Below, one piece after another: positions 36,105 to 43,212 of a DNA stretch of 43,212 nucleotides. Location of the stretch: the NCBI GenBank assembly GCA_000213395.2, contig AFHY01000008.1, forward strand, positions 1 to 43,212. The letters are read 5' to 3'. Each line of letters starts with the position of its first letter. Position 1 is the first letter of the stretch. The DNA is from a gamma proteobacterium SCGC AAA007-O20. GTDB taxonomy: Bacteria; Pseudomonadota; Gammaproteobacteria; PS1; Pseudothioglobaceae. The position numbers were made by a program, and so were the translations under genes. The notes below the pieces were generated by a model, which was not told the DNA's origin, ran no database searches, and worked only from the letters and a program-made list of their open reading frames with translations.

Positions 36105-38045
36105 CTATGACACTCTTTTTCGGCGTCTTACTTTGTTTGTTTTTTGCTCCTTAATAGGTGATACACTAAATTTCATTGCATCAACAAAAAACTCTTGGAA
36201 TCTTGGCTCAGTAGCAGTCTCAATTTTGACAACTTTTTCTACCGCATCAATAATTATTTTTCGTTTACTAACATCCAATAGTGCGGCACTTGCACCAATT
36301 CCCGCAGCATTTCCTACAGAAATAATTTTATCTTCTGTTGCGGTTGGAATAATACCCAATAGGGCGACATATCTAGCATCCAAATGGGCACCAAAGGCTC
36401 CTGCCAATAATACTTGATCAAATTCAGTGCATTCAAGGTAGTCCATCAATATCGAAACGCCTGCAGAAAGTGCGGCTTTCGCTAATTGAATTGAGCGTAT
36501 ATCTACTTGTTCAACATAAATTGACTGATCACCTTGATCGACCAATAAAAACCTAGTCATGTTGCCATTTTTTGAGAAACGTTCTGGCGCAATTGATTCA
36601 ACAAAAAGACCGCTTTGGTCGATAATGCCAGCCTCAGCAAAAGAGACAATAGCTTCGATAATGCCACTCCCGCAAATCCCTATAGCCTTCATTTTAACTA
36701 ATTCAAAGTTCGGTTCGTCAGACCAGGCATCGCAACCAATAACTTTATAACGTACATTTAAGGTATCTTTATCAATTCTAACTCTTTCAATCGCACCATA
36801 AGTTGCCCGCACTCCAGAACTAATTTCCGCACCTTCAAAAGCAGGACCAGTCGGAGATGAAGTTGCATAAACTCTACCTTCCTTTGCAAGCACAATCTCA
36901 GCATTAGTGCCAATATCAACAAGCAAAGCTGTTTTGGAATGCATTATATGCATCTGACTCAGGTATGCAGCTGCAGCGTCTGCACCAACATGGCCAGCAA
37001 TCAATGGCAAAAAGGATATTCTAGTTTTAGGATATAAATCGAGACCTAAGTCTTGAGCATCAACGTCCAGCCAGTTCCTTGTTGCCACCGTAAAAGGCGC
37101 CTGTCCGAGCTCGACTGGAGAGATGCCGAAAAAAATATGATGCATAATTGGGTTACCTACAAGAACAACCTCTAATAATTTATCTTGTTGAAGTTCTAAA
37201 TCCTCACAAGCCTCATGCAACATTTCAGTAATCTTGGTGCGTACAGCAACTGTCAATTTTTTATCGCCACCCTTATTCATCATCACATAAGAAACCCTAC
37301 TCATGAGATCCTCACCATAACGAATCTGTGGATTCATTGCAGATGATTCATACACCAACTTTCCATTTTGCAAGTCATAAACATAAAGTGCTAGGGTTGT
37401 AGAACCGATATCAATTGCAGCACCAATAATTTTTTGTTTGCCTTGAGGATAGACAGCTACAACTTCATTTTCATCACGCACCGCAACAGTTAAATTACCT
37501 TTGCTTTCATGAATCAAAGGTTGTAGTCCTCTCAATAAACTGAAGTCAACTCTTGCTTTTATGCCCTGCTTGTCAAGTTGCTCCAATAAGTTTTCTGTAG
37601 CTGAAGGATTTTCGTCTAACGTTGACTCTTCTAGTTCACAATCTAAAAGTCTGATTGCGCTAGAAACAGAATAATCTTGTTTTGGATTTTTTTTACTGAT
37701 ATAGGCCTTATGCTCCTGACTCTCTTCAGGGACATCTATAACCAAATCTCCTTGAATGCAAGTTTGACATGCCAAACGTTTACCTTTGTATCTAGGATTA
37801 TCAGCAATTAACTGTCTTTCAATGCTGGTAATGCCACTCACATTTTCAGCCTTACAATCAACTTTAAATTTGGAGTGCTTGCCCTCTGAAATCTCAATCC
37901 AGCATTGATGACATTGGCCATAACCACCACATAAGGAACGAACTGCTACTCCTGCATCCTGTGCAACCTGCAACAAGGTATCACCTAACTCTCCTCGGTA
38001 TTTTAAACCTGAAGGAGTGAAACAAATTTGCTGAGTATCCTCCAC
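36105..38045 (-). CDS. RamA-like corrinoid protein reductive activase (ferredoxin + ASKHA ATPase, DUF4445)
   Basis: 646 residues. The N-terminal 2Fe-2S domain has C39, C45, C48 (CGGYGQCHQC) and C93 (ACQTC). An actin-like ATPase region follows, with AAIDIGSTTLALYVYDL, VGNPIMHHIFFGI, LLVDIGTNAEIVLA, GICGSGIIEAI and VLLAGAFGAHLD. Such proteins use ATP to reduce Co(II) back to the active Co(I) state of corrinoid proteins, which cobalamin methyl-transfer systems require. GTG start (38043-38045) two bases after the GFA-type gene; no strong ribosome site, so translation is probably coupled. Confidence 0.88.
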   Translation of the reverse strand: MEDTQQICFTPSGLKYRGELGDTLLQVAQDAGVAVRSLCGGYGQCHQCWIEISEGKHSKFKVDCKAENVSGITSIERQLIADNPRYKGKRLACQTCIQGDLVIDVPEESQEHKAYISKKNPKQDYSVSSAIRLLDCELEESTLDENPSATENLLEQLDKQGIKARVDFSLLRGLQPLIHESKGNLTVAVRDENEVVAVYPQGKQKIIGAAIDIGSTTLALYVYDLQNGKLVYESSAMNPQIRYGEDLMSRVSYVMMNKGGDKKLTVAVRTKITEMLHEACEDLELQQDKLLEVVLVGNPIMHHIFFGISPVELGQAPFTVATRNWLDVDAQDLGLDLYPKTRISFLPLIAGHVGADAAAAYLSQMHIMHSKTALLVDIGTNAEIVLAKEGRVYATSSPTGPAFEGAEISSGVRATYGAIERVRIDKDTLNVRYKVIGCDAWSDEPNFELVKMKAIGICGSGIIEAIVSFAEAGIIDQSGLFVESIAPERFSKNGNMTRFLLVDQGDQSIYVEQVDIRSIQLAKAALSAGVSILMDYLECTEFDQVLLAGAFGAHLDARYVALLGIIPTATEDKIISVGNAAGIGASAALLDVSKRKIIIDAVEKVVKIETATEPRFQEFFVDAMKFSVSPIKEQKTNKVRRRKRVS

Positions 38046-38047
38046 GA

Positions 38048-38473
38048 CTATACTGCTCCGTCTATTTTTCTATCGCCATAACCTTCAGATTGTGGCTCGT
38101 TTGGATTAATTTCGTAATAACAACCTTTCTCTTCGGTAAATATATGGTGCCACACTCCCAAATTCTTAGCATCTTCAAGACTCCCTGCTGTGACGCTGAT
38201 GGTTGGTTTTGTGTCGTTTTGCCAAAACATATGTGCACCACAATTATCGCAAAAACCATGTCGTGATCCTTTATGAGTATAGAACCACTTAATCTCACCT
38301 TTGATTTTTATTTTATCTCTTTTCACCTGGCATGCAGCCATATAATGACCCGTCATTTTGCGACACTGTTCACAATGACAATACGATACATCTTCCAAGT
38401 CAAACGCCTCATATGTGGTCAGACCACAAACACAAGATCCTTTATATTCAACACTGTTCATAGATCTAATCAT
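38048..38473 (-). CDS. GFA/CENP-V-family zinc protein (glutathione-dependent formaldehyde-activating-like)
   Basis: 141 residues with the family's zinc ligands: CVCG near the N-terminus, CHCEQCRK, and FCDNCGAHMFW. GFA proteins were described as helping formaldehyde react with glutathione, though the family is broad. The start overlaps the upstream methyltransferase stop (ATGA); an ATG four codons later is an alternative. Its place inside the corrinoid operon suggests handling of formaldehyde or a thiol adduct made during demethylation, but this is inference. Confidence 0.82.
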   Translation of the reverse strand: MIRSMNSVEYKGSCVCGLTTYEAFDLEDVSYCHCEQCRKMTGHYMAACQVKRDKIKIKGEIKWFYTHKGSRHGFCDNCGAHMFWQNDTKPTISVTAGSLEDAKNLGVWHHIFTEEKGCYYEINPNEPQSEGYGDRKIDGAV

Positions 38474-39369
38474 GCACGTCTTCTTCTTCGTCTCTCCTCT
38501 TTAGGATTACTTCCTTCAGCTGCGGGCTCTCTGTAAGCTTTAATCCATCTACTGCAACCATCATCAACGCCAGTTAAAACATCGCCTGCTCTAATTGCTT
38601 GTACTAATTCTGGGTGTAATGGATTTACAATGGCAGAGGTCATTCCTGCTGCAATTAACATAGGCAAGAAAGCGTTATTAATACCATTACGCTGTGGCAA
38701 CCCAAAACTAACATTTGATGCTCCACAAGTAGTATTAACTTTCAATTCGGCACGCAAACGACGAACCAAATCAAAGACCTGGTTGCCCGCTTGAGAAATT
38801 GCACCAATAGGCATCACCAAAGGATCGACAACTACATCTTGTGGCTTTATTCCATAATCAGCAGCATGCTCTACTATCTTTTTTGCTATTTTGAATCTCT
38901 CGTTTGGATCTTCACTGATTCCAGTCTCGTCATTCGAAATTGCAACAACTGCAGCATCATATTTTTTAATCAAAGGTAGAACTAGTTCAAGCACCTCTGT
39001 CTCACCTGTTGTAGAGTTGACCAATGGACGACCCTGATAAACAGCAAGACCAGCTTCTAGAGCTTCAATGATTGATGAATCAATAGAAAGTGGAACATCT
39101 ACAACAGCCTGAATACGACGAATTGATTCTGCAAGAATTGCTGGCTCATCTGTAAGAGGGATGCCTGCATTTACATCAAGCATCTGAGCACCTGCAGCTA
39201 CCTGGGCAATTGCTTCAGCCTCTACACGAGAGTAATCACCTTCTTTCATTTCAGCAGCTAGAATTTTTCTACCTGTTGGATTAATCCGCTCCCCAATCAT
39301 GACAAAAGGTAGTGAAAAACCAATTTTCACCTCTTTTGTTGCTGATGATAATGTTGTTGTTATTGACAC
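38470..39369 (-). CDS. Methyltetrahydrofolate:corrinoid methyltransferase (AcsE/MtvA-like, DHPS fold)
   Basis: 299 residues with a dihydropteroate-synthase-like TIM barrel: MIGERINPTGRKILA, AQMLDVNAGIPL, DVPLSIDSS, PLVNSTTGE, VVDPLVMPIGA and TTCGASNVSFGLP. It moves a methyl group between H4folate and a corrinoid protein; here it probably accepts methyl from the corrinoid protein and makes methyl-H4folate. GTG start at 39367-39369 with GGAG nine bases upstream. The C-terminus ends KEERRRRRRA, mirroring the Arg run at the start of the MttB protein. Confidence 0.9.
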   Translation of the reverse strand: MSITTTLSSATKEVKIGFSLPFVMIGERINPTGRKILAAEMKEGDYSRVEAEAIAQVAAGAQMLDVNAGIPLTDEPAILAESIRRIQAVVDVPLSIDSSIIEALEAGLAVYQGRPLVNSTTGETEVLELVLPLIKKYDAAVVAISNDETGISEDPNERFKIAKKIVEHAADYGIKPQDVVVDPLVMPIGAISQAGNQVFDLVRRLRAELKVNTTCGASNVSFGLPQRNGINNAFLPMLIAAGMTSAIVNPLHPELVQAIRAGDVLTGVDDGCSRWIKAYREPAAEGSNPKEERRRRRRA

Positions 39370-39391
39370 TTTTATTTACTCCATAAATTAA

Positions 39392-40402
39392 TTAATATTC
39401 ATCATTCGGTGACCAAGGCTTTCTATCACCTAATACACCGGAATCTTTTACCATTTGTGCGACACATTCTTCTTGCTTATATGCCATCACATGGACGCCA
39501 CTGACGCCTTCAATCTCCTTCACCTGCTGCATTAATTCAGTACAAATTTTCTGTCCTTCTTTTTTTTGATCCTCTGCGCCCTCTAAACGTTTAAAAATTG
39601 AATCTGGAATATGAACCCCAGGAACGTTATTTTTTATCCATCTTGCAGTTCGCGCTGAAGCTAGTGTTCCGACGCCAGGCAAGAAAAAAGCTTTTTCTGT
39701 TAAACCTTTATCAACCGTTTTCGACATAAAATCTTTAAACATTGGCATATCAAAGCAATACTGAGTTTGAATAAAGTCTGCACCAGCATTTATCTTTTTT
39801 TCAAGTTGCAATATTCTGGATTCAACTGGTGGTACAAAAGGATTAATTGAAGTCCCAACAAACATTTGTGGAGGATTAGTTATAGTTCTACCGCTCAAAA
39901 AAGAGCCTTCATCTCGAATTTTTTTAATGAGTGTAATAAGAGAGATGCTGTCTAAATCAAAAACACGCTTTGCTTCAGGATGATCACCCACACTAACATC
40001 ATCTCCTGTTAATGCAAGAACGTTACAAATACTTAGAGCACCTGCACCCAAGAGATCTCCTTGTATGGCTATTCGATTTTTATCACGACAAGAGACCTGC
40101 ATAATAGGAGAATAACCAATATAACTGAGTAGCGCGCACACCACAACACTCGACATATGGCAATTCGCTCCAGATCCATCAGTCGCATTAATAGCATCAA
40201 CACAACCATCAAACAGGGCAGCTTGTTCAAAAACTTCATTTCTATCTGTAGAGTCTGGTGGCGCAAGTTCTGCGGTCACTGCAAAATCTCCATTTCGTAA
40301 TACGCGCTCAAATCTACCTCGAGAAATATGCCCCTCTAGCTCAGGCAGCAACTCTCCAGGGTGATAGGCATAAGCTTGATTATTTATATCTGGAATACTC
40401 AT
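39392..40402 (-). CDS. 5,10-methylenetetrahydrofolate reductase (MetF-like)
   Basis: 336 residues of the FAD-dependent MTHFR family: VTAELAPPDST near the N-terminus (catalytic-Glu region), DAINATDGSGANCHMSS, NVLALTGDDVSVGDHPEAK, GADFIQTQYCFDM and FFLPGVGTLASA. In this operon it most likely oxidises methyl-H4folate to methylene-H4folate together with the MetV-like protein encoded two bases upstream, rather than serving methionine synthesis. Confidence 0.9.
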   Translation of the reverse strand: MSIPDINNQAYAYHPGELLPELEGHISRGRFERVLRNGDFAVTAELAPPDSTDRNEVFEQAALFDGCVDAINATDGSGANCHMSSVVVCALLSYIGYSPIMQVSCRDKNRIAIQGDLLGAGALSICNVLALTGDDVSVGDHPEAKRVFDLDSISLITLIKKIRDEGSFLSGRTITNPPQMFVGTSINPFVPPVESRILQLEKKINAGADFIQTQYCFDMPMFKDFMSKTVDKGLTEKAFFLPGVGTLASARTARWIKNNVPGVHIPDSIFKRLEGAEDQKKEGQKICTELMQQVKEIEGVSGVHVMAYKQEECVAQMVKDSGVLGDRKPWSPNDEY

Positions 40403-40404
40403 TG

Positions 40405-40857
40405 TTAAGTTATCTGTTTGTTTTCTTTTGCAAGCCTAATCCAGGCGCTGCTTCCTCGATGTGAATGATTAACAGCAAATTGTATTTCTTGAATTGCAAG
40501 ATTATTTTTCATTTTTGCCGAACCACTCCAAGCTTCAACCCAAACGCATTTCATCTCCGGTTTGACTTCACAATTACCATTAGCACGTACTCCACCACAT
40601 GGACCATTTCTAAGTGTTTTAGGGCAATTCATTGGGCAAGCCATGCCTGTGGAAGAGAGTACACAATTACCACACATTTGACAATCAAAAAGAAAGCCCT
40701 TGATAATCTTTTCGAACCAAGTAATTGGCCTATCTAGCTTACCTTTTGTGAGTTTATTGATAACGCTTAGGGTCGATAATATCACTGGTGATGTTGCGTT
40801 ATATATCACCTCATACGCCCTAGCATGTCTACTGGCAAAAAGTCTGGCTCTATACAT
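40405..40857 (-). CDS. MetV-like partner of methylene-H4folate reductase (MTHFR C-terminal domain family)
   Basis: 150 residues with a Cys-rich core CQMCGNCVLSSTGMACPMNC then PKTLRNGPCGG and NCEVKPEMKCVW, the hallmark of MetV-type proteins that pair with MetF in acetogens. The cysteines probably bind zinc or Fe-S. One base separates its ATG (40855-40857) from the DUF1638 stop, and two bases separate its stop from metF, so the three genes are tightly coupled. Confidence 0.85.
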   Translation of the reverse strand: MYRARLFASRHARAYEVIYNATSPVILSTLSVINKLTKGKLDRPITWFEKIIKGFLFDCQMCGNCVLSSTGMACPMNCPKTLRNGPCGGVRANGNCEVKPEMKCVWVEAWSGSAKMKNNLAIQEIQFAVNHSHRGSSAWIRLAKENKQIT

Positions 40858-40858
40858 G

Positions 40859-41509
40859 TTATTTCTCTTTTTCAGTTGCCAAAGGCACTAAATCGATTTC
40901 TTCAAAAACAGAATCAAGTCCACCTGTGCCGACCAATCTGTATTCATATTCGAATCCAAAATCTTTAGCATACTGCTGTGCATCTTTTTGCAACTGTTCA
41001 TTTTCAGTTTGTGCCAAATACACCAATTTTTTATAATGCTCAAAGTATATATCAAACAACTCAGGGTGCTTGTCAAGACCCAAACCCTTAATCATTATTC
41101 GATGAAAATTTTTGACCAAGTAATCTGTAAGATAAAAAGTGCCTAACTCTTGTTCTGATAATTGTTCAAATACATCAGAGCCAGCAAAAAATTCATAACA
41201 GTGTGCGCCACTAATACGCTTTGCATTATATTTTTTCAATACCCGGTCTAAAGCTCCGCCTGTTCCACAGTCAGCATAAGCGATGTATATTTCCTTATAA
41301 AGATGGGAATTCTCGGCCAAGTACTCTTCAACCCCGGGGGCAATCAGTTGCGGTGTGTTATGCCAGCTGGCTGGTAGACACTGCAAATTGACTTTATCAG
41401 ATAATGCTGGATTTTGTTTTATCAGTCTCAGTAGATCGTATACAAGTGCCCCGCAGCCTAAAACCAATCGTTTTTTAGCTGGATCAATATTTTTCTTATC
41501 GGTGACCAC
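40859..41509 (-). CDS. DUF1638-family protein
   Basis: About 216 residues from GTG at 41507-41509. The frame runs open to 41587, but that part lies inside the corrinoid gene. Features: RLVLGCGALVYDLL near the start, QCLPASWHNTPQLIAPGVEE, YIAYADCGTGGALDRVL, and GAHCYEFFAGSDVFEQL. The conserved Cys and His residues hint at metal binding. Function not established. DUF1638 genes often travel with corrinoid methyltransferases, and here the gene overlaps the corrinoid gene by 14 bases. Confidence 0.8.
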   Translation of the reverse strand: MVTDKKNIDPAKKRLVLGCGALVYDLLRLIKQNPALSDKVNLQCLPASWHNTPQLIAPGVEEYLAENSHLYKEIYIAYADCGTGGALDRVLKKYNAKRISGAHCYEFFAGSDVFEQLSEQELGTFYLTDYLVKNFHRIMIKGLGLDKHPELFDIYFEHYKKLVYLAQTENEQLQKDAQQYAKDFGFEYEYRLVGTGGLDSVFEEIDLVPLATEKEK

Positions 41510-42200
41510 GCTTTTTACCCAAACTGCGCACGTGCTCTTCAGCCATTTCGGAGCTCCGTGCAGCATCTCGACCATAGGCTGGTACACCTATAGAATCAGC
41601 AAACTCCTGATTAAGCGGAGCACCTCCACACATGAGGTGAACATCTTTACGCAAGCCCCTTTTTTCCATTTCCTCAACCACTACACCCATATAAGGCATT
41701 GTCGTAGTGAGAAGAGCAGACATACCTACAATAACAGGCTCATGTTCATCGATCGCTTCTAAGTAATTTTCCACAGGATTGTTGATTCCTAAATTAATTA
41801 CCTCAAAACCTGAACCTTCACACATCATGGAAACTAATTTTTGACCAATATCATGAATATCACCCTTAACAGTGCCAATTACAAACTTACCTAAAGAGGT
41901 ATCTTCTGCAGATTGAGCAAGAATTGGACGTAAAATTTTCATACCACCTTTCATTGCTCCAGCACACTTAAGCACCTCGGGTACAAATAAGATACCGTCT
42001 CTAAAATCAATTCCAACAATTTTCATACCAGCAACCAAGGCATCACCCAAGACATCATTCGCATCCCAACCACGTGCGAGAAGTATTTCTGTTCCTTCAG
42101 TGACTTCTTCATCGAGGCCATCATATAGGTCGTCTTGAATTTGCTCTACAAGCTCTTTATCATCTAGGTCGTTTAAATCAAAATCGTCTTCTTCGCTCAT
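41496..42200 (-). CDS. Corrinoid (cobalamin-binding) methyl-carrier protein, MtbC/MttC-like
   Basis: 234 residues: a helical cap domain (about 35-105), then a Rossmann-like B12-binding domain with D114-I-H116-D-I-G119, whose His is the lower cobalt ligand. SALLTTTM (161-168) and the GGAP loop (192-195) also contact the cofactor in this family. It accepts methyl from MttB and hands it to the H4folate methyltransferase. Residues 3-32 are strikingly acidic (16 of 30 are Asp or Glu). First gene of the operon, after a consensus promoter. Confidence 0.92.
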   Translation of the reverse strand: MSEEDDFDLNDLDDKELVEQIQDDLYDGLDEEVTEGTEILLARGWDANDVLGDALVAGMKIVGIDFRDGILFVPEVLKCAGAMKGGMKILRPILAQSAEDTSLGKFVIGTVKGDIHDIGQKLVSMMCEGSGFEVINLGINNPVENYLEAIDEHEPVIVGMSALLTTTMPYMGVVVEEMEKRGLRKDVHLMCGGAPLNQEFADSIGVPAYGRDAARSSEMAEEHVRSLGKKRGHR

Positions 42201-42239
42201 TGCGTGCTCTCAGAATATTAAACTGGTGAAAATCACGGA

Positions 42240-42268
42240 AAGATACCTTGAATTATTTTCGATGTCAA
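42240..42268 (-). promoter_or_regulatory. Promoter of the corrinoid methyltransferase operon
   Basis: TTGACA (42263-42268), 17 bases, TATCTT (42240-42245) on the minus strand, giving a leader of about 30 bases before the ATG at 42200. Flanks (42201-42372) are very AT-rich and otherwise show nothing clear. Confidence 0.7.
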
Positions 42269-42372
42269 TCATTAAATTTACAATTTTTTTATATTTGTTA
42301 ATTTACTAAATCAAACTATTGTAATTTGCCTTATAAATATTTGAAATTTATCATTAAATTAAGCACTTAAGC

Positions 42373-43086
42373 CTACTTCAAAGTTTTCATAAAATTTTGA
42401 TAAATTTGCCTGGCACAACTCAAGCACTGACTCATGTTGGCATCAGTGTCAGCCTTCATAGTTGACAAAGCGCCATCACCTAATGTTGACCTCAAGGCTT
42501 CAGCATAAGCTGGAACCGCTCCCCAGTTATCTACAGTGTCTGGTTCAATCTCAACATGATATTGCATAGACCAGGTATTCGAACCAATCCTCATTGCCTG
42601 AACTGAACAGACATCAGATTTTGCCAAAATGACTGCTCCTTCAGGGGCCTGTGCGACTCTTACTGAATGCCATTGAAGACACCGTTGTTTATTCGCTGTA
42701 CCTTGAAAGAGAGGGTCTACTTTTCCCTCTTCCGTGAGTTCTATTTCAAGGACACCAATCTCAGGGGTCTTTTGGGGGCCACAAGTTCCTCCTAATGCAT
42801 CAGCTAATAATTGATGCCCAAGGCATAACCCCAAATAAGGCTTACCTAAAACACTCACCCATTCACGAATGGCTGCCTTTTCCGCAACCAGCCAAGGATA
42901 TTCTTCAATATCCCAAACATCCATCGGACCACCCATCACCCAAAGCGCATCATAATCATTTAAATTAGGAATCGGTTCTCCAAGATGTAGGTTAACCGCA
43001 TCCCATTCAACTTTGTCTTCTGCTAAAAACTGCCTAAGTGAACCTGGATGCTCGCAATCGATATGCTGAAAAACGAGTACACGCAT
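42373..43086 (-). CDS. Class I glutamine amidotransferase-like protein (GMP synthase GATase type)
   Basis: 237 residues. Cys nucleophile in YLGLCLGHQLLADALGG, and the His-Glu pair probably in QYHVEIEPD. The oxyanion region reads WVMGGPMDVWD. Such stand-alone class I domains hydrolyse glutamine or gamma-glutamyl compounds; the substrate is unknown. AGGAG eight bases before the ATG (43084-43086). Same direction as the corrinoid operon but with its own weak promoter, so a role in amine or nitrogen handling next to the demethylation genes is possible only. Confidence 0.85.
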   Translation of the reverse strand: MRVLVFQHIDCEHPGSLRQFLAEDKVEWDAVNLHLGEPIPNLNDYDALWVMGGPMDVWDIEEYPWLVAEKAAIREWVSVLGKPYLGLCLGHQLLADALGGTCGPQKTPEIGVLEIELTEEGKVDPLFQGTANKQRCLQWHSVRVAQAPEGAVILAKSDVCSVQAMRIGSNTWSMQYHVEIEPDTVDNWGAVPAYAEALRSTLGDGALSTMKADTDANMSQCLSCARQIYQNFMKTLK

Positions 43087-43125
43087 TAATAAACTCCTAT
43101 TCTATGATTATTAAATAATCAGCAA

Positions 43126-43134
43126 ACTATACCA
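43126..43134 (-). promoter_or_regulatory. Extended -10 promoter candidate for the amidotransferase gene
   Basis: TGGTATAGT on the minus strand (TATAGT 43126-43131 with TG one base upstream). No good -35 box. The remaining bases to 43212 show no coding frame. Confidence 0.4.
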
Positions 43135-43212
43135 GTTTAGTAACCATCAAGATTAACTAGAATAGCTTGATTGTATATTAGTAATAATATATTAGAAAAT
43201 AAAATAATTGTG

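Noticed and set aside
38470..39369. Dihydropteroate synthase (folP)
   Set aside because: The fold is shared, but MIGERINPTGRK and the corrinoid gene context fit a methyl-H4folate:corrinoid methyltransferase.
1..43212. CRISPR arrays, rRNA, tRNA, transposases, phage genes
   Set aside because: None seen when reading intergenic regions and protein products.

Overview
The window is AT-rich, densely packed bacterial chromosome from a gammaproteobacterium. Gene content and order fit the marine sulfur-oxidising SUP05/Arctic96BD-19 ('Thioglobus') group: a transketolase-gap-pgk-pyk-class I fba block, mnmG-rsmG, NAD-linked formate dehydrogenase, and a corrinoid methyl-transfer cluster. That placement is an inference from gene content and protein character, not a database result. 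No rRNA, tRNA, CRISPR array, insertion sequence or prophage was seen. Almost everything is on the minus strand; znuC and dapD are the only intact plus-strand genes.

Positions 1-4.7 kb: the 5' 161 codons of a TauD-type dioxygenase (minus, TTG start), an MFS transporter, glmU without a credible start codon, and a plus-strand TauD C-terminal fragment that overlaps the glmU 5' end. The two tauD pieces add up to about one gene. This points to an inversion, or an assembly or amplification chimera, with a breakpoint near 3.1 kb and the other at or just beyond position 1. A metC-like gene follows. Positions 4.7-15 kb: addA-like helicase-nuclease, argS and polA (minus), then znuC and dapD (plus). Next comes a tandem duplication of a 73-residue, two-helix membrane protein gene. 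Each copy has its own strong promoter, leader hairpin and terminator.

Positions 15-20 kb are housekeeping: ubiA, rluC, tatD-type nuclease, rsmG and mnmG. Positions 20-27 kb are the central-carbon block, transcribed tkt, gap, pgk, pyk, fba. Here pyk appears to start at ATT, and a strong stem-loop plus T-run separates pyk from fba. Upstream of tkt lies a remnant of ppsR (PEP synthase regulator).

Positions 27-43 kb form the most distinctive part, a C1 module. In transcription order it holds a class I glutamine amidotransferase; then a corrinoid protein, DUF1638 protein, MetV, MetF, methyl-H4folate:corrinoid methyltransferase, a GFA-type zinc protein, a RamA-like corrinoid activase and a non-pyrrolysine MttB; then fhs, fdhD, fdsB and fdsA. 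Together these can take a methyl group from a quaternary amine (glycine betaine or similar is the likely class of substrate), pass it through cobalamin to tetrahydrofolate, oxidise it to formyl-H4folate (FolD would have to come from elsewhere), release formate with ATP gain, and oxidise formate to CO2 with NADH formation. The corrinoid protein has a very acidic N-terminus, while MttB and the H4folate methyltransferase carry Arg6 tags. This suggests charge-based docking within the pathway.
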